From: VXOZ01 sp965220045
Lineage (GTDB): Bacteria; Chloroflexota; UBA11872; VXOZ01
Assembly (NCBI GenBank): GCA_965220045.1
Contig: OZ244803.1
Span: 1,364,001 to 1,428,000, forward strand
Reading direction: 5' to 3'
DNA: 64,000 nt
Part shown: positions 55,416-63,655 of the stretch, piece by piece
Layout: the number at the start of each line of letters is the position of its first letter
How positions within the stretch are numbered: position 1 is the stretch's first letter
The notes under the pieces: generated by a model
Database searches by the model: none
Told to the model about the DNA's origin: nothing
Seen by the model: only the letters and a program-made list of their open reading frames with translations
Translations under genes and position numbers: made by a program

Positions 55416-55622
55416 CTAGAGATCGACCACCGTTTCGGTGTCGTTGGCGGTGAGGGCGTTCATGTAGGCGAGGATGAGGTCTTGGGTGCGGTAGCGGCCG
55501 AAAGCAGCTTCGTCCTGGCGTTGGACGATGGAGAAGGTGCTGAGGATGTAGGCGGCGTCGTTGCGGTCGATACCGTGGAGGTGGAGGTAGCTGGCGTCGA
55601 GGCGGGCGTGCAGGCACCACCA
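55416..55622 (-). pseudogene. C-terminal fragment of a type II restriction-modification methylase (Eco57I-like)
   Basis: About 68 residues with the pattern LHARLDASYLHLHGIDRNDA, then AYILSTFSIVQRQDEAAFGRYRTQDLIL. This is the conserved C-terminal signature (ARLDAxYxxLYGIxRDDxxYI...F.IVxRKDExxxGxYRTxxLIL) of large restriction-modification enzymes of the Eco57I or type IIG kind. The catalytic and methylase parts are missing; upstream codons carry no recognisable sequence. It is a remnant. Confidence 0.65.
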
Positions 55623-55653
55623 TCCTGATTCAGCAAAAACATGTGGCAGATCG

Positions 55654-55842
55654 TTACTGCTTTCGCGGGCGTGTCTTGTAGATCCAGAACAGATTGCCGG
55701 CTGCGATAAGTGCAGCCAGCGCCCAGAAGGCCGTGCCGAGGTTGGGGTCTCTGGTGAGGCCAATGCCCAGACCCAGATAGAAGACGATGAATGCTGCGAC
55801 GAAGAGCACGACGTGGGCGGTGATCTTGAGTCTCTTTTGCAT
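55654..55842 (-). CDS. Small two-helix membrane protein
   Basis: 62 residues: MQKRLKITAHVVLFVAAFIV starts the first hydrophobic helix, and LGTAFWALAALIAAGNLFWIY forms the second, ending with a basic KTRPRKQ. GGGGAG lies 8 bases before the ATG at 55842. Family unknown; the ribosome-binding site and helices make it a credible gene. Confidence 0.55.
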   Translation of the reverse strand: MQKRLKITAHVVLFVAAFIVFYLGLGIGLTRDPNLGTAFWALAALIAAGNLFWIYKTRPRKQ

Positions 55843-56265
55843 AGCTATTCTCCCCAGGGAGACATTTGCATAACCCTCCCCGCAGCAAGAAGTTTCCTAT
55901 TCCTCGACGGGAGAGGCCTAGAGCCTGCCCCGTACGCCGATACACAGTATCGGATGATACGGGGGTGAGGGTGAATCTCCTTAAATCTCTACTAAAGTAT
56001 ACGGAATCTTGCTCGACTACATCTTGACACTGCACAAATAAGGTGACCCTTGTAGCAAAAAGACCTGTCACCCCGGCCCTCCCTTGTACACTCAGGGAGA
56101 GGGAGGTTTTCTTGCCTGCAGGTGGTTACGCAAAAGTCTCCATCGTCTTTGCGGGAAAAAGCAAAACGAACGCACTTGGCTGCCAGCAATACCTAGATGG
56201 TAACAGAGGGAAGGGAACGAGAGTGCGTGCTAGTGATTCCCTTGCCGCGCTTGGGGCGCCGCAGG
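55843..56265. repeat. Intergenic stretch with palindromic repeat blocks
   Basis: 423 bp. It contains a nested hairpin at 55928-55964 (CCCCGTA/TACGGGG outside, CCGATAC/GTATCGG inside). It also has a block at 56069-56099 with CACCCCGGCCCTC and a CTCCCT/AGGGAG stem. The 13-base word is the complement of bases 51991-52003 right of the insertion sequence, so these are copies of one repeat family. No gene is supported. Confidence 0.55.
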
Positions 56266-57225
56266 TCACGCCGTTTCGGACTGCGCTGGCGGCAGGCGGC
56301 GCATGCGGACGTCGACTTCCAGGTTACTCCCCACAAAGCCCTGCAGGATGCCCTTGGAGGGAGACACGTCCTGGTAATCGCGCCCAACGGCGATTGTCAC
56401 GTGGTGGTCGTCGGCCAGGGTCTGGTTGGTGGGGTCGAAGCCTACCCAGCCGAGGCCGGGCAAGCGGCACTCCACCCAGGCGTGGGTGGCGGTCTGCGGC
56501 GCCCGTGACGCAGACCGCGTCTGCGACGAGGTCTGCGTCTGCGACGAAAACTGCGACTGAAACGACGTCTGTGCCTGCTGCCGGTTCCTCCCCGTCACGT
56601 GGACGTAGCCGGACACGTAGCGGGCAGGCACTCCCCATGAACGCGCAATGGCAATCATGACGTGCGCGTAGTCCTGGCACACCCCCCGCCCGGACTCTAG
56701 GATGTGTTCGATGGGAGAGGCCACCGTCGTGCTGCCGGGCACGTAGTCGAACGCGCCGTGCAGCCTTTCCGAGAGCATGCCGACTGCTTGCAAGGGATCG
56801 TCGGCATGCTCAATTTGCTCGCGCTCAATGAAGGACCTAAGCGCCGGCGACGACCGCGCCAACGGACTGTCGTGCGTAAAGTCCCAAAGCGCGAAAGAGT
56901 CGCGCCATGAGAGGATCTTGTCCCAAGCGCCGGCTTCCAAGCGGCTCGGGAGCTGGGCGGCAGGCCCGGTATCGACCGTAGCCTGCGTCACAATCTTCAG
57001 GGATTCGTGCCATTGGTGCACGCACACAACGTGCTTCGTATTCCCATAGGGGTCCTTGTCCACGCTGGAGAGCGTGAACGGGTCCGTAGTGAGGTCGAAG
57101 CGCAAGAGTTGCTGCCTCACGCTGTCACGCGGCTGCAGGCAGAGGGACATGACGGAGTGCCGCGCCGGAGAGGTGTATCGATAGTGGGATACGTGCTCGA
57201 TCTCGAAGCGGTTCAATCCGGCCAT
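56266..57225 (-). CDS. Transglutaminase-like cysteine protease
   Basis: 319-residue transglutaminase-fold protein with an N-terminal beta domain (FEIEHVSHYRYTSPARHSVM). Catalytic candidates are C183 (ESGRGVCQDYAHVMIAIA), H248 (ATHAWVECR) and D264 (VGFDPTN). A ~30-residue Gln/Ser/Thr-rich insertion (QTSFQSQFSSQTQTSSQTRS) sits between the cysteine and histidine. It is the last gene of a set with the alpha-E and ATP-grasp genes that was predicted by comparative genomics to make and process a small peptide. The ATG is 7 bp after the alpha-E stop, so the genes are co-transcribed. Confidence 0.9.
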   Translation of the reverse strand: MAGLNRFEIEHVSHYRYTSPARHSVMSLCLQPRDSVRQQLLRFDLTTDPFTLSSVDKDPYGNTKHVVCVHQWHESLKIVTQATVDTGPAAQLPSRLEAGAWDKILSWRDSFALWDFTHDSPLARSSPALRSFIEREQIEHADDPLQAVGMLSERLHGAFDYVPGSTTVASPIEHILESGRGVCQDYAHVMIAIARSWGVPARYVSGYVHVTGRNRQQAQTSFQSQFSSQTQTSSQTRSASRAPQTATHAWVECRLPGLGWVGFDPTNQTLADDHHVTIAVGRDYQDVSPSKGILQGFVGSNLEVDVRMRRLPPAQSETA

Positions 57226-57232
57226 AGCGTCA

Positions 57233-58216
57233 TTAGACCGGGGATTCTTCGACCTGGTAATCGAAATACGTCGCTGTGATATGGCTATGGAGGTCGCGAC
57301 AGAACGCGCCCATGCTTTGCAGGGCCTCTTTGCGGTCTTCTAGATCGGGCCAATTGTAGTGGATCAGTGATGCCAGGCGGCCGGCCAGCCGCCGTGTCGC
57401 TCCGCCGGCTTCGGGATTTGGACCCGGACCAATTGCATCGAGTTGCGCTCCCAGGATGTCGAGCGAATGGCAGAGCGAATCTGGCAGCAGCGGGTCTGTT
57501 GCGAGAAGATCGAGGACGTTACCCGGCTGCACCTCCACGCTATAGCTGCGGTTGTAGACCTCCAATGCATGGTAAGCGCGCAAGAGGCTGGTCCAGTCTG
57601 CCTCCGATGATTCTTCGAAGTGGACTTCACTCGCAAGTTGGGCCAAGAACAGGGAAATAGCGAGCTGAGACCGTTCGACAAACCGGCCGAGCTGCAAGAA
57701 GTGCCAGCCTTCGTCGCGATACATGGTGCCGTCGGCAATTCCCATGAAGGTGTCAATCTCATTGCTGGTTGTACCGAAGAAGCTCTCAGGCGATGAAGAC
57801 CAGATATCCTGGATGTCACGCTTTTGCAGCCGCAGGTAGACCAGGTTCAGATGCGACCACATCTCCGCGCTGATGCAGTTGCGCGTTTGACGAGCGTTCT
57901 CTCGTGCCGCGGCGAAACAACTCCAAACAGAGCCGAGATTGGAGCGTTCGAACGTCAAATCGTCGGCCAGCGTATAGGAGTCGGCCAGCGTGAAATCTTC
58001 TTCGAAGTAGCCATCGTTGCTATCGGTGAGTTCCAGGCTACCGCCGGGGGGTAGCCGATCAACACTTATGTAAATGCGACTCCAGCCAAAGTAGATTTCC
58101 TGGACGGGGCGGTCTACCAATGCCGCCGTCTGCAATTGCAGAAGACGGCAAAGGTGCTGCGCCCGTTCGAGATACCGCCCCATCCAATAGAGGCTCTGTG
58201 CGCTGCGTGAGAGCAT
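57233..58216 (-). CDS. Alpha-E domain protein (DUF403)
   Basis: 327 residues. The signature start MLSRSAQSLYWMGRYLERAQ and later ARENARQTRNCISAEMWSHL and GTMYRDEGWHFLQLGRFVER identify the all-alpha, Glu-rich family that accompanies circularly permuted ATP-grasp enzymes. Its biochemical role is unknown. It lies 29 bp after the ammonium transporter and 7 bp before the transglutaminase gene. Confidence 0.93.
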   Translation of the reverse strand: MLSRSAQSLYWMGRYLERAQHLCRLLQLQTAALVDRPVQEIYFGWSRIYISVDRLPPGGSLELTDSNDGYFEEDFTLADSYTLADDLTFERSNLGSVWSCFAAARENARQTRNCISAEMWSHLNLVYLRLQKRDIQDIWSSSPESFFGTTSNEIDTFMGIADGTMYRDEGWHFLQLGRFVERSQLAISLFLAQLASEVHFEESSEADWTSLLRAYHALEVYNRSYSVEVQPGNVLDLLATDPLLPDSLCHSLDILGAQLDAIGPGPNPEAGGATRRLAGRLASLIHYNWPDLEDRKEALQSMGAFCRDLHSHITATYFDYQVEESPV

Positions 58217-58245
58217 GTGACTAGTTCCTCAACTCCGGCACAGGT

Positions 58246-59643
58246 TCAGTCCTCATCGTGCTCTTCCGGCATCAGAACGAATTCGGGATAGGACTCAAGA
58301 CCCAGTTCTGCGGTGTCTTGGCCCAAACGTTCGATCTGGGCCGAAACCCGGAGGCTGAGAGCCAAATCGAGAACCTTCCACAGTATCAGCGAGACGATGA
58401 AAACGAACGCGCCAATAGCGATAATGCCGATAGCTTGTACGCCAATATTGCCGCCAGCGGCAATAGCAACTGCCAAAGTGCCCCAGATGCCGGCGAACAA
58501 GTGAGCGGGGATTGCCCCCACCACGTCATCGAGCTTGATCTTCTCAAGCAGCTTGAGGCCAAGTGTGCAGATTATGCCACCGATGGCGCCAATGATGACC
58601 GCCCACAGGTGCTGCGTGATGTCGGGCCCGGCCGTGATCGAGACAAGGCCGGCAATGGCGCCGTTCAAGCCGGCAAAGAGATCGGTCCGCCCCAAGAGGG
58701 GTCGCGAGACAAGGAGGGCCGCGATGACGCCGCCCGCTGCCGCGAGGTTGGTGTTCACCAGCACGTGACCGATCGCGACCGCGTCGGCTGCGCTGCCCAG
58801 AGCTAACTGCGAGCCGCCATTGAACCCAAACCAACCGAGCCACAGGATGAAGACACCCAGCGTGACGAGAAGCACGTTGGATGGCGGCGTGGGCCGAACG
58901 GTACCGTCCTTGCGGTACTTGCCCAGGCGGGGGCCGACGATGATGATACCGGCCAACGCCGCCCAACCGCCGGTGCTGTGCACGATGGTTGAACCGGCAA
59001 AGTCCTGGAAGCCCATGTCAGCCAGCCAGCCGCCGCCCCACGTCCACGCGCCGACGACGGGGTAGATGAGAGCGGTAAGGATCAGAATGAAGACGAAGAA
59101 GGACCACATACGGACACGCTCGGCCAGGGCGCCGGAAATGATGGAAGCGGTGGTCGCGACAAATACCATCTGGAAGAACCAGTCCGACATGACCGAGTAG
59201 CCGCTCTCGATCACGGCCGCCGCCGCGCTTTCGTCGCCGTCGAGGAGTGCAAGTTCATCGGCGGAAGGGCCGTAGAGAATATTGAACGAACCGATCAATC
59301 CTCCGAACCGATCCATACTCACGTCGATATACATCAGGTTGTAACCGACGAAGAAGTAGGCGAGACCGGCGATTGAATAGAGACCGATATTCTTCAAGCA
59401 GATCATGGAGGCATTCTTGGTGCGTACCGCACCGGCCTCGAGCATCGTAAAGCCCGCGGCCATCCACATCACCAATACACCCCAAAGGAGGAACGCAAAC
59501 GTATTGAGGACAAACGTGGTCTCGCCATCCGTGGCCGCGTGGGCGACCGCCGGCCGGACCAAGAAATAGAGAAACGTCAGCAGAATTACCGCCGCAATGA
59601 CGGCGACACGACGATGACGCGCCAAAACGTCCGTGAATACCAT
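58246..59643 (-). CDS. amt: Ammonium transporter (Amt family)
   Basis: 465-residue ammonium channel. The N-terminal hydrophobic stretch ending AVAHAATDG is the signal-type first helix. The twin-His pore is indicated by IVHSTGGWAALAG (first His) and AIPAHLFAGIWG (second His). LGWFGFNGGSQLAL and DFAGSTIVHS are Amt hallmarks. The ATG at 59643 has GGAGAGAGG upstream; a longer frame overlaps the ATP-grasp end and carries no family sequence. Its place between the ATP-grasp and alpha-E genes, 28 bp after the first and 29 bp before the second, is unusual. Confidence 0.93.
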   Translation of the reverse strand: MVFTDVLARHRRVAVIAAVILLTFLYFLVRPAVAHAATDGETTFVLNTFAFLLWGVLVMWMAAGFTMLEAGAVRTKNASMICLKNIGLYSIAGLAYFFVGYNLMYIDVSMDRFGGLIGSFNILYGPSADELALLDGDESAAAAVIESGYSVMSDWFFQMVFVATTASIISGALAERVRMWSFFVFILILTALIYPVVGAWTWGGGWLADMGFQDFAGSTIVHSTGGWAALAGIIIVGPRLGKYRKDGTVRPTPPSNVLLVTLGVFILWLGWFGFNGGSQLALGSAADAVAIGHVLVNTNLAAAGGVIAALLVSRPLLGRTDLFAGLNGAIAGLVSITAGPDITQHLWAVIIGAIGGIICTLGLKLLEKIKLDDVVGAIPAHLFAGIWGTLAVAIAAGGNIGVQAIGIIAIGAFVFIVSLILWKVLDLALSLRVSAQIERLGQDTAELGLESYPEFVLMPEEHDED

Positions 59644-59671
59644 GTACCCTCTCTCCTGAATACTACGATCC

Positions 59672-61132
59672 TCAGTCATCAACAACCCAAATGTCTTTGC
59701 CCCCTCCTCCTTGACTTGAATTGACTACCAAGCTGCCGCGCCGCAGGGCAACACGGCAGAACGCCCCGGGGACTATGCGCGTCTCGCGACCGTGCAACAC
59801 AAACGGTCGCAAGTCCACGTGACGTGGCTCAAAGCGGCCGTCGATGAAGCATGGGGCACGTGAGAGCGCGAGAACAGGCTGAGAGATGAATCCGGCCGGA
59901 TCGGCACGCACTTGCTCCGCGTATTCCTCTCGCTCCTTGGGCGATGAGTGCGGGCCGACTAACATGCCGTATCCACCGGATTCTCCGACACGTTTTACTA
60001 CCAAGTCCTGTAAGTTGTCTAGGGTATACTCCAGGTCTTCACGCCGTCTGCAGAGGTACGTCTTTACGTTTGCTATGATCGGCTCTTCACCCAGGTAGTA
60101 GCGGATCATATCCGGCACGTAGGCATACATGCTCTTGTCGTCGGCAACACCTGTGCCCGGCGCGTTCACGAGTGCCACGTTGCCGAGCTTATAGGCATGC
60201 AGGAGGCCCGGTACGCCCAGCAGGGAATCCGGTCGGAACACCAGCGGATCCAAGAAGTCATCGTCCACGCGCCGGTAAACGACGTCCACCCGCCGCAGTC
60301 CGGTGGTGGTGCGCATATAGACAAAGCCGTTATTGACCAACAGGTCGCGGCCTTCCACGAGCTCGGCGCCGATCTCACGCGCCAGGAATATGTGCTCGTA
60401 GAAAGCGGAATTGTACACGCCCGGCGTCAGCAGCACGATGGTGGGGTCCGCCTGTCCGCCAGGAGCGAGTTCTCGCAGTGTGGTCTGGAGCACTTGACCG
60501 TAATGCTCGATTTCGCGCACACGCGAGCGCCTGTACAGACGGCGAAAGCTCTTCTTGACCGCTTCTCGGTTCGCGAGCATGTATGAGACGCCGGACGGGA
60601 CCCGCAGGTTATCCTCCAGCACGCAAAAGCCGTCACTCGTGCGCACGATGTCGGTGCCGCAGATCGCCACCCACGTGCCATGGGGTGCGGAAAACTCCCG
60701 CATTTCTACCCGGTACTGCGGACACCCGCGTACCATGTCGACGGGAATCACACCGTCGTGAACAATGCGCGGCTCACCATAGAGGTCTTTGGATCGGGAA
60801 CGACCGTAGACGTCTTCCAGGAAGTTATTCAGCGCCCTGATGCGCTGTGTAAGGCCGGCCTCGATTTGCTGCCACTCAGCGCCCGAGAGGACTCGAGGTA
60901 GGGAATCGATAGGAATGATGCGTTCGTCAGCCTCATCATCGCCATAGACGGTAAAGGTGATGCCCTCATTGGAAAATGACCGGGTCACCCGTTCCTGGAT
61001 GTTGGCTAACTCATCTGCAGAAAACTGGCACAGAAGATCATAGAGGTCGCGGCTGTGTGCCCGGGGCGTGCCGTCGGCAAGGAACATCTCGTCATAGACA
61101 TCGGGATCCAACTGATAGTCGTCAAAATTCAC
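59672..61132 (-). CDS. Circularly permuted type 2 ATP-grasp protein
   Basis: 486-residue member of the circularly permuted ATP-grasp family (DUF404/DUF407). Typical sequences: GITFTVYGDDEADERIIPID, VLEDNLRVPSGVSYMLANR, VIPVDMVRGCPQYRVEM, and a C-terminal ATP-binding part LVVKRVGESGGYGMLVGP. Family members usually occur with alpha-E and transglutaminase genes and are thought to ligate amino acids to a peptide or small acceptor; the product is unknown. GAGCGAGATG precedes the start at 61132. A 354-bp gap separates it from the sensor kinase upstream, so it likely has its own promoter. Confidence 0.93.
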   Translation of the reverse strand: MNFDDYQLDPDVYDEMFLADGTPRAHSRDLYDLLCQFSADELANIQERVTRSFSNEGITFTVYGDDEADERIIPIDSLPRVLSGAEWQQIEAGLTQRIRALNNFLEDVYGRSRSKDLYGEPRIVHDGVIPVDMVRGCPQYRVEMREFSAPHGTWVAICGTDIVRTSDGFCVLEDNLRVPSGVSYMLANREAVKKSFRRLYRRSRVREIEHYGQVLQTTLRELAPGGQADPTIVLLTPGVYNSAFYEHIFLAREIGAELVEGRDLLVNNGFVYMRTTTGLRRVDVVYRRVDDDFLDPLVFRPDSLLGVPGLLHAYKLGNVALVNAPGTGVADDKSMYAYVPDMIRYYLGEEPIIANVKTYLCRRREDLEYTLDNLQDLVVKRVGESGGYGMLVGPHSSPKEREEYAEQVRADPAGFISQPVLALSRAPCFIDGRFEPRHVDLRPFVLHGRETRIVPGAFCRVALRRGSLVVNSSQGGGGKDIWVVDD

Positions 61133-61486
61133 GGCACATCTCGCTCAAGAGTCACCTTCGTCTCTTTGACCGTATCTGCCTAGCACAACGATCCGGGGCC
61201 AAGGGTTGCGCTGTTCGCAGTGCTTTGTCCCTAGGGGTATTTGGACATGGAGTTCCCGCCAGAGACAATACCAAACCAAGCAAGGGATTTCAAGCTGCGC
61301 CGCGGTCGCAAGAAAGTGCCGGGCGTTCCTAATGCCTGGAAATCGAACTTCATCGCCGCGCGGGCAAGTCTCGCAGCCCCTCCAAGACTATCTCGCAGGT
61401 CCACCAATACCGGTCAAAAGGCTTACCACTTCGTTGTGGAACAAACTCCCACATCCAAACCCCATCGTCTTTCCGCTGGGAGTCAT
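61133..61486. other. Intergenic region between kinase and ATP-grasp genes
   Basis: 354 bp. The promoter for the minus-strand ATP-grasp run must lie here, but I find no clear boxes, no hairpin terminator for the kinase, and no gene. Confidence 0.35.
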
Positions 61487-63655
61487 CTATTGTGCCTGGA
61501 CCGCTGCTTCTCCGGCGTCTTCCTCGATCGACACGGCTTCCAAGGGAAACTCGATAATCATCTCTGTATACTCGCCAACCTCTGATTCCACGCGAATCGT
61601 CCCGCCGCGGCGGCGCACGATGTCGCTGGACATCGCGAGTCCAAGACCGGTCCCTCTGTCGGTCGGCTTGGTGGTGAAGAAGGGGTTGAAGATCTTCTCA
61701 ATGACGTCTGGCGGGATGCCCGCACCATTATCTCTGATGCGGATTTCAGCGACTTCCTCATTGCGCTTCGTGGTAAGCCATACGGTAGGACTGTAGTCGG
61801 TGCTGCCGTCAGCCTCTTCAAGTGCGCGTCGCCTTTCATCAGTCGCGTCGCATGCATTGCTCACCATGTTCAAGAAGACACGTCCCATGTCTTGTGGGAT
61901 GACCTCGACCGCTCCCATTTCGGGATCTAAGTCCTGCTTCAAATCCAATTGGAATTCCGTATCGGCTGCGCGCTTGCTATGGTATGCGAGCCGGGCGTGT
62001 TCATCGAGGAGATTGTTGAGATCTGTGGACTCCATGCCTCCAGCGCCGCGTCCCATGGAAAGCATGTCATGCACAATGCGGTTGGCGCGTTCGCCGTGTG
62101 TGCGAATGCGTTCAAGGTTGCCGGTGAGGTCATCGGAGATTTCTTCAATGAGGTCTCGATCATCTTCGGTCATCTCCCCGCCATTCTCGCCTAAGACTTC
62201 ACGCAGCTCTTCCAAGAGGTCCGCGGAAGATTCGGAGAAGTTCTTCACGAAGTTGAGCGGATTCTTAATCTCGTGCGCCACACCCGCCGTGAGTTCACCC
62301 AAGGCGGCCAGCTTTTCTCGCATAACGATCTGGTCCTGCGCCTTGCGCAGATCGGCCAGCACACTCTCCAATTCATCATTCTTGCCCTGCAGTTCGTCTG
62401 CGAGCTTCTCAACCAGGTTAAGGCGCTGCACTTCCAAGGCGTGGCGGCGGAACACCTCGAGTGCTGCCGCCATTTCGGCAACTTCGTCGCGTCCACCAAT
62501 CTCCACCTGGGTCTCCAAATCACCGCCGGCCATGCTGCGCATCCACCCCGATAGCATCTCGATGCGGCTCACGACGACCCGGCCGACGAACAACCACACG
62601 ATGACGAGAGCGCCAACGATACTGATGAGGCCGATTGCCAGCAGGAGAAGACGACCGGTGAAAATGGCCTGAGTAGATGCCTGTGTGGCTTCCTGAACGC
62701 TCTCAGAAGAAGCGCTCACGAGACCTTCCACCTCACTCAGGAGTTGGTTGGCCAAATCGCTATTGCTTTCCAGCAAGTCGTTCTGGTGTTCTAACAACCT
62801 TAATTGAGTTGCACGCAAGTCTAGCGCGCTTTCCAAGGCAAATAGCTCTCCAAATACGGGGGATATCTCCGCATAGAACGGAGCATCAGAGAGTGCGAAC
62901 AAGCTGCGTTCAATGCGGCTTTGCGCCGACTCAAAGCGCTCTTTTAAGGGCTCGACAAGAGATGCATCGGAAACGACATACGAGTTGGCAAGAATGTCAG
63001 TAGCAACATTGGCGTTTGCCTGAAGAAGCGCCAAGTGATAGTACCGGTAGAATTCTTCCTCCGAGAAGTGCTCCTCCCGTGGCGCGGCCGTCTCACCCAG
63101 GACTTTATGCCCCGTAATCGTATAGAAATACTGTTCATCGATGAGAGGGGTCAGGGTCCTCTCCAGCTTGTTTCCCACATCCGTCAATGCAACCCGTAAC
63201 TGGTTGCTTTCCTCATTCAATTCAAAAGACTCCGACATGCCGTCCTCAACGGCGCCAATGTTGGAAATCAGAGCATCCGCGTGGGCGCGAATCCGCGCAA
63301 AGCGCTCGTCTCCCGCGTCGGCCTGCTCGAGCACGGCAAGTTGCTGTTCAAGGGCGGCATGCGACTCATCGATGCCCGCGGCCACACTGGCGAAGTCTTC
63401 GGTAGAAACTGCGCTTGTAAGGCGCGGGGCAGCGGCCACGAGAGAATTACTGAATTGCGCAACTCTAAAGGCGGCCACCATTTCAGGCACCCTGCCTTCA
63501 TTGACTCGCCGCTGGACGTCCCCAACCTGGTTAAAGGAAAACCAACCGACAAGGCTGGCAGCAATAACGAGCGCCACAGCGCCGCCAATACCCAGATAGA
63601 GTTGGGTGGCGATGCGATATCTGGTCTCCAGCAGACCTTTAATCCAGTCGATCAC
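61487..63655 (-). CDS. Membrane sensor histidine kinase
   Basis: 722 residues. TM1 (~20-40), a long helical periplasmic region (~45-325), TM2 (~330-355, LLLLAIGLISIVGALVIVWLF), then a HAMP linker. A coiled coil and the HisKA motif with H461 (AGVAHEIKNPLNFVKNFSE) follow, and the HATPase domain has NACDATDERR (N box), IRDNGAGIPPDVI and GTGLGLAMSSDI. Its start overlaps the 3' end of the binding-protein gene by four bases. No response regulator is adjacent, so its partner is unknown. Confidence 0.93.
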   Translation of the reverse strand: MIDWIKGLLETRYRIATQLYLGIGGAVALVIAASLVGWFSFNQVGDVQRRVNEGRVPEMVAAFRVAQFSNSLVAAAPRLTSAVSTEDFASVAAGIDESHAALEQQLAVLEQADAGDERFARIRAHADALISNIGAVEDGMSESFELNEESNQLRVALTDVGNKLERTLTPLIDEQYFYTITGHKVLGETAAPREEHFSEEEFYRYYHLALLQANANVATDILANSYVVSDASLVEPLKERFESAQSRIERSLFALSDAPFYAEISPVFGELFALESALDLRATQLRLLEHQNDLLESNSDLANQLLSEVEGLVSASSESVQEATQASTQAIFTGRLLLLAIGLISIVGALVIVWLFVGRVVVSRIEMLSGWMRSMAGGDLETQVEIGGRDEVAEMAAALEVFRRHALEVQRLNLVEKLADELQGKNDELESVLADLRKAQDQIVMREKLAALGELTAGVAHEIKNPLNFVKNFSESSADLLEELREVLGENGGEMTEDDRDLIEEISDDLTGNLERIRTHGERANRIVHDMLSMGRGAGGMESTDLNNLLDEHARLAYHSKRAADTEFQLDLKQDLDPEMGAVEVIPQDMGRVFLNMVSNACDATDERRRALEEADGSTDYSPTVWLTTKRNEEVAEIRIRDNGAGIPPDVIEKIFNPFFTTKPTDRGTGLGLAMSSDIVRRRGGTIRVESEVGEYTEMIIEFPLEAVSIEEDAGEAAVQAQ

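Noticed and set aside
55460..56071. 203-residue minus-strand frame across the restriction remnant and small membrane gene
   Set aside because: Composition is random; it overlaps a better-supported small gene and a recognisable remnant in other frames.
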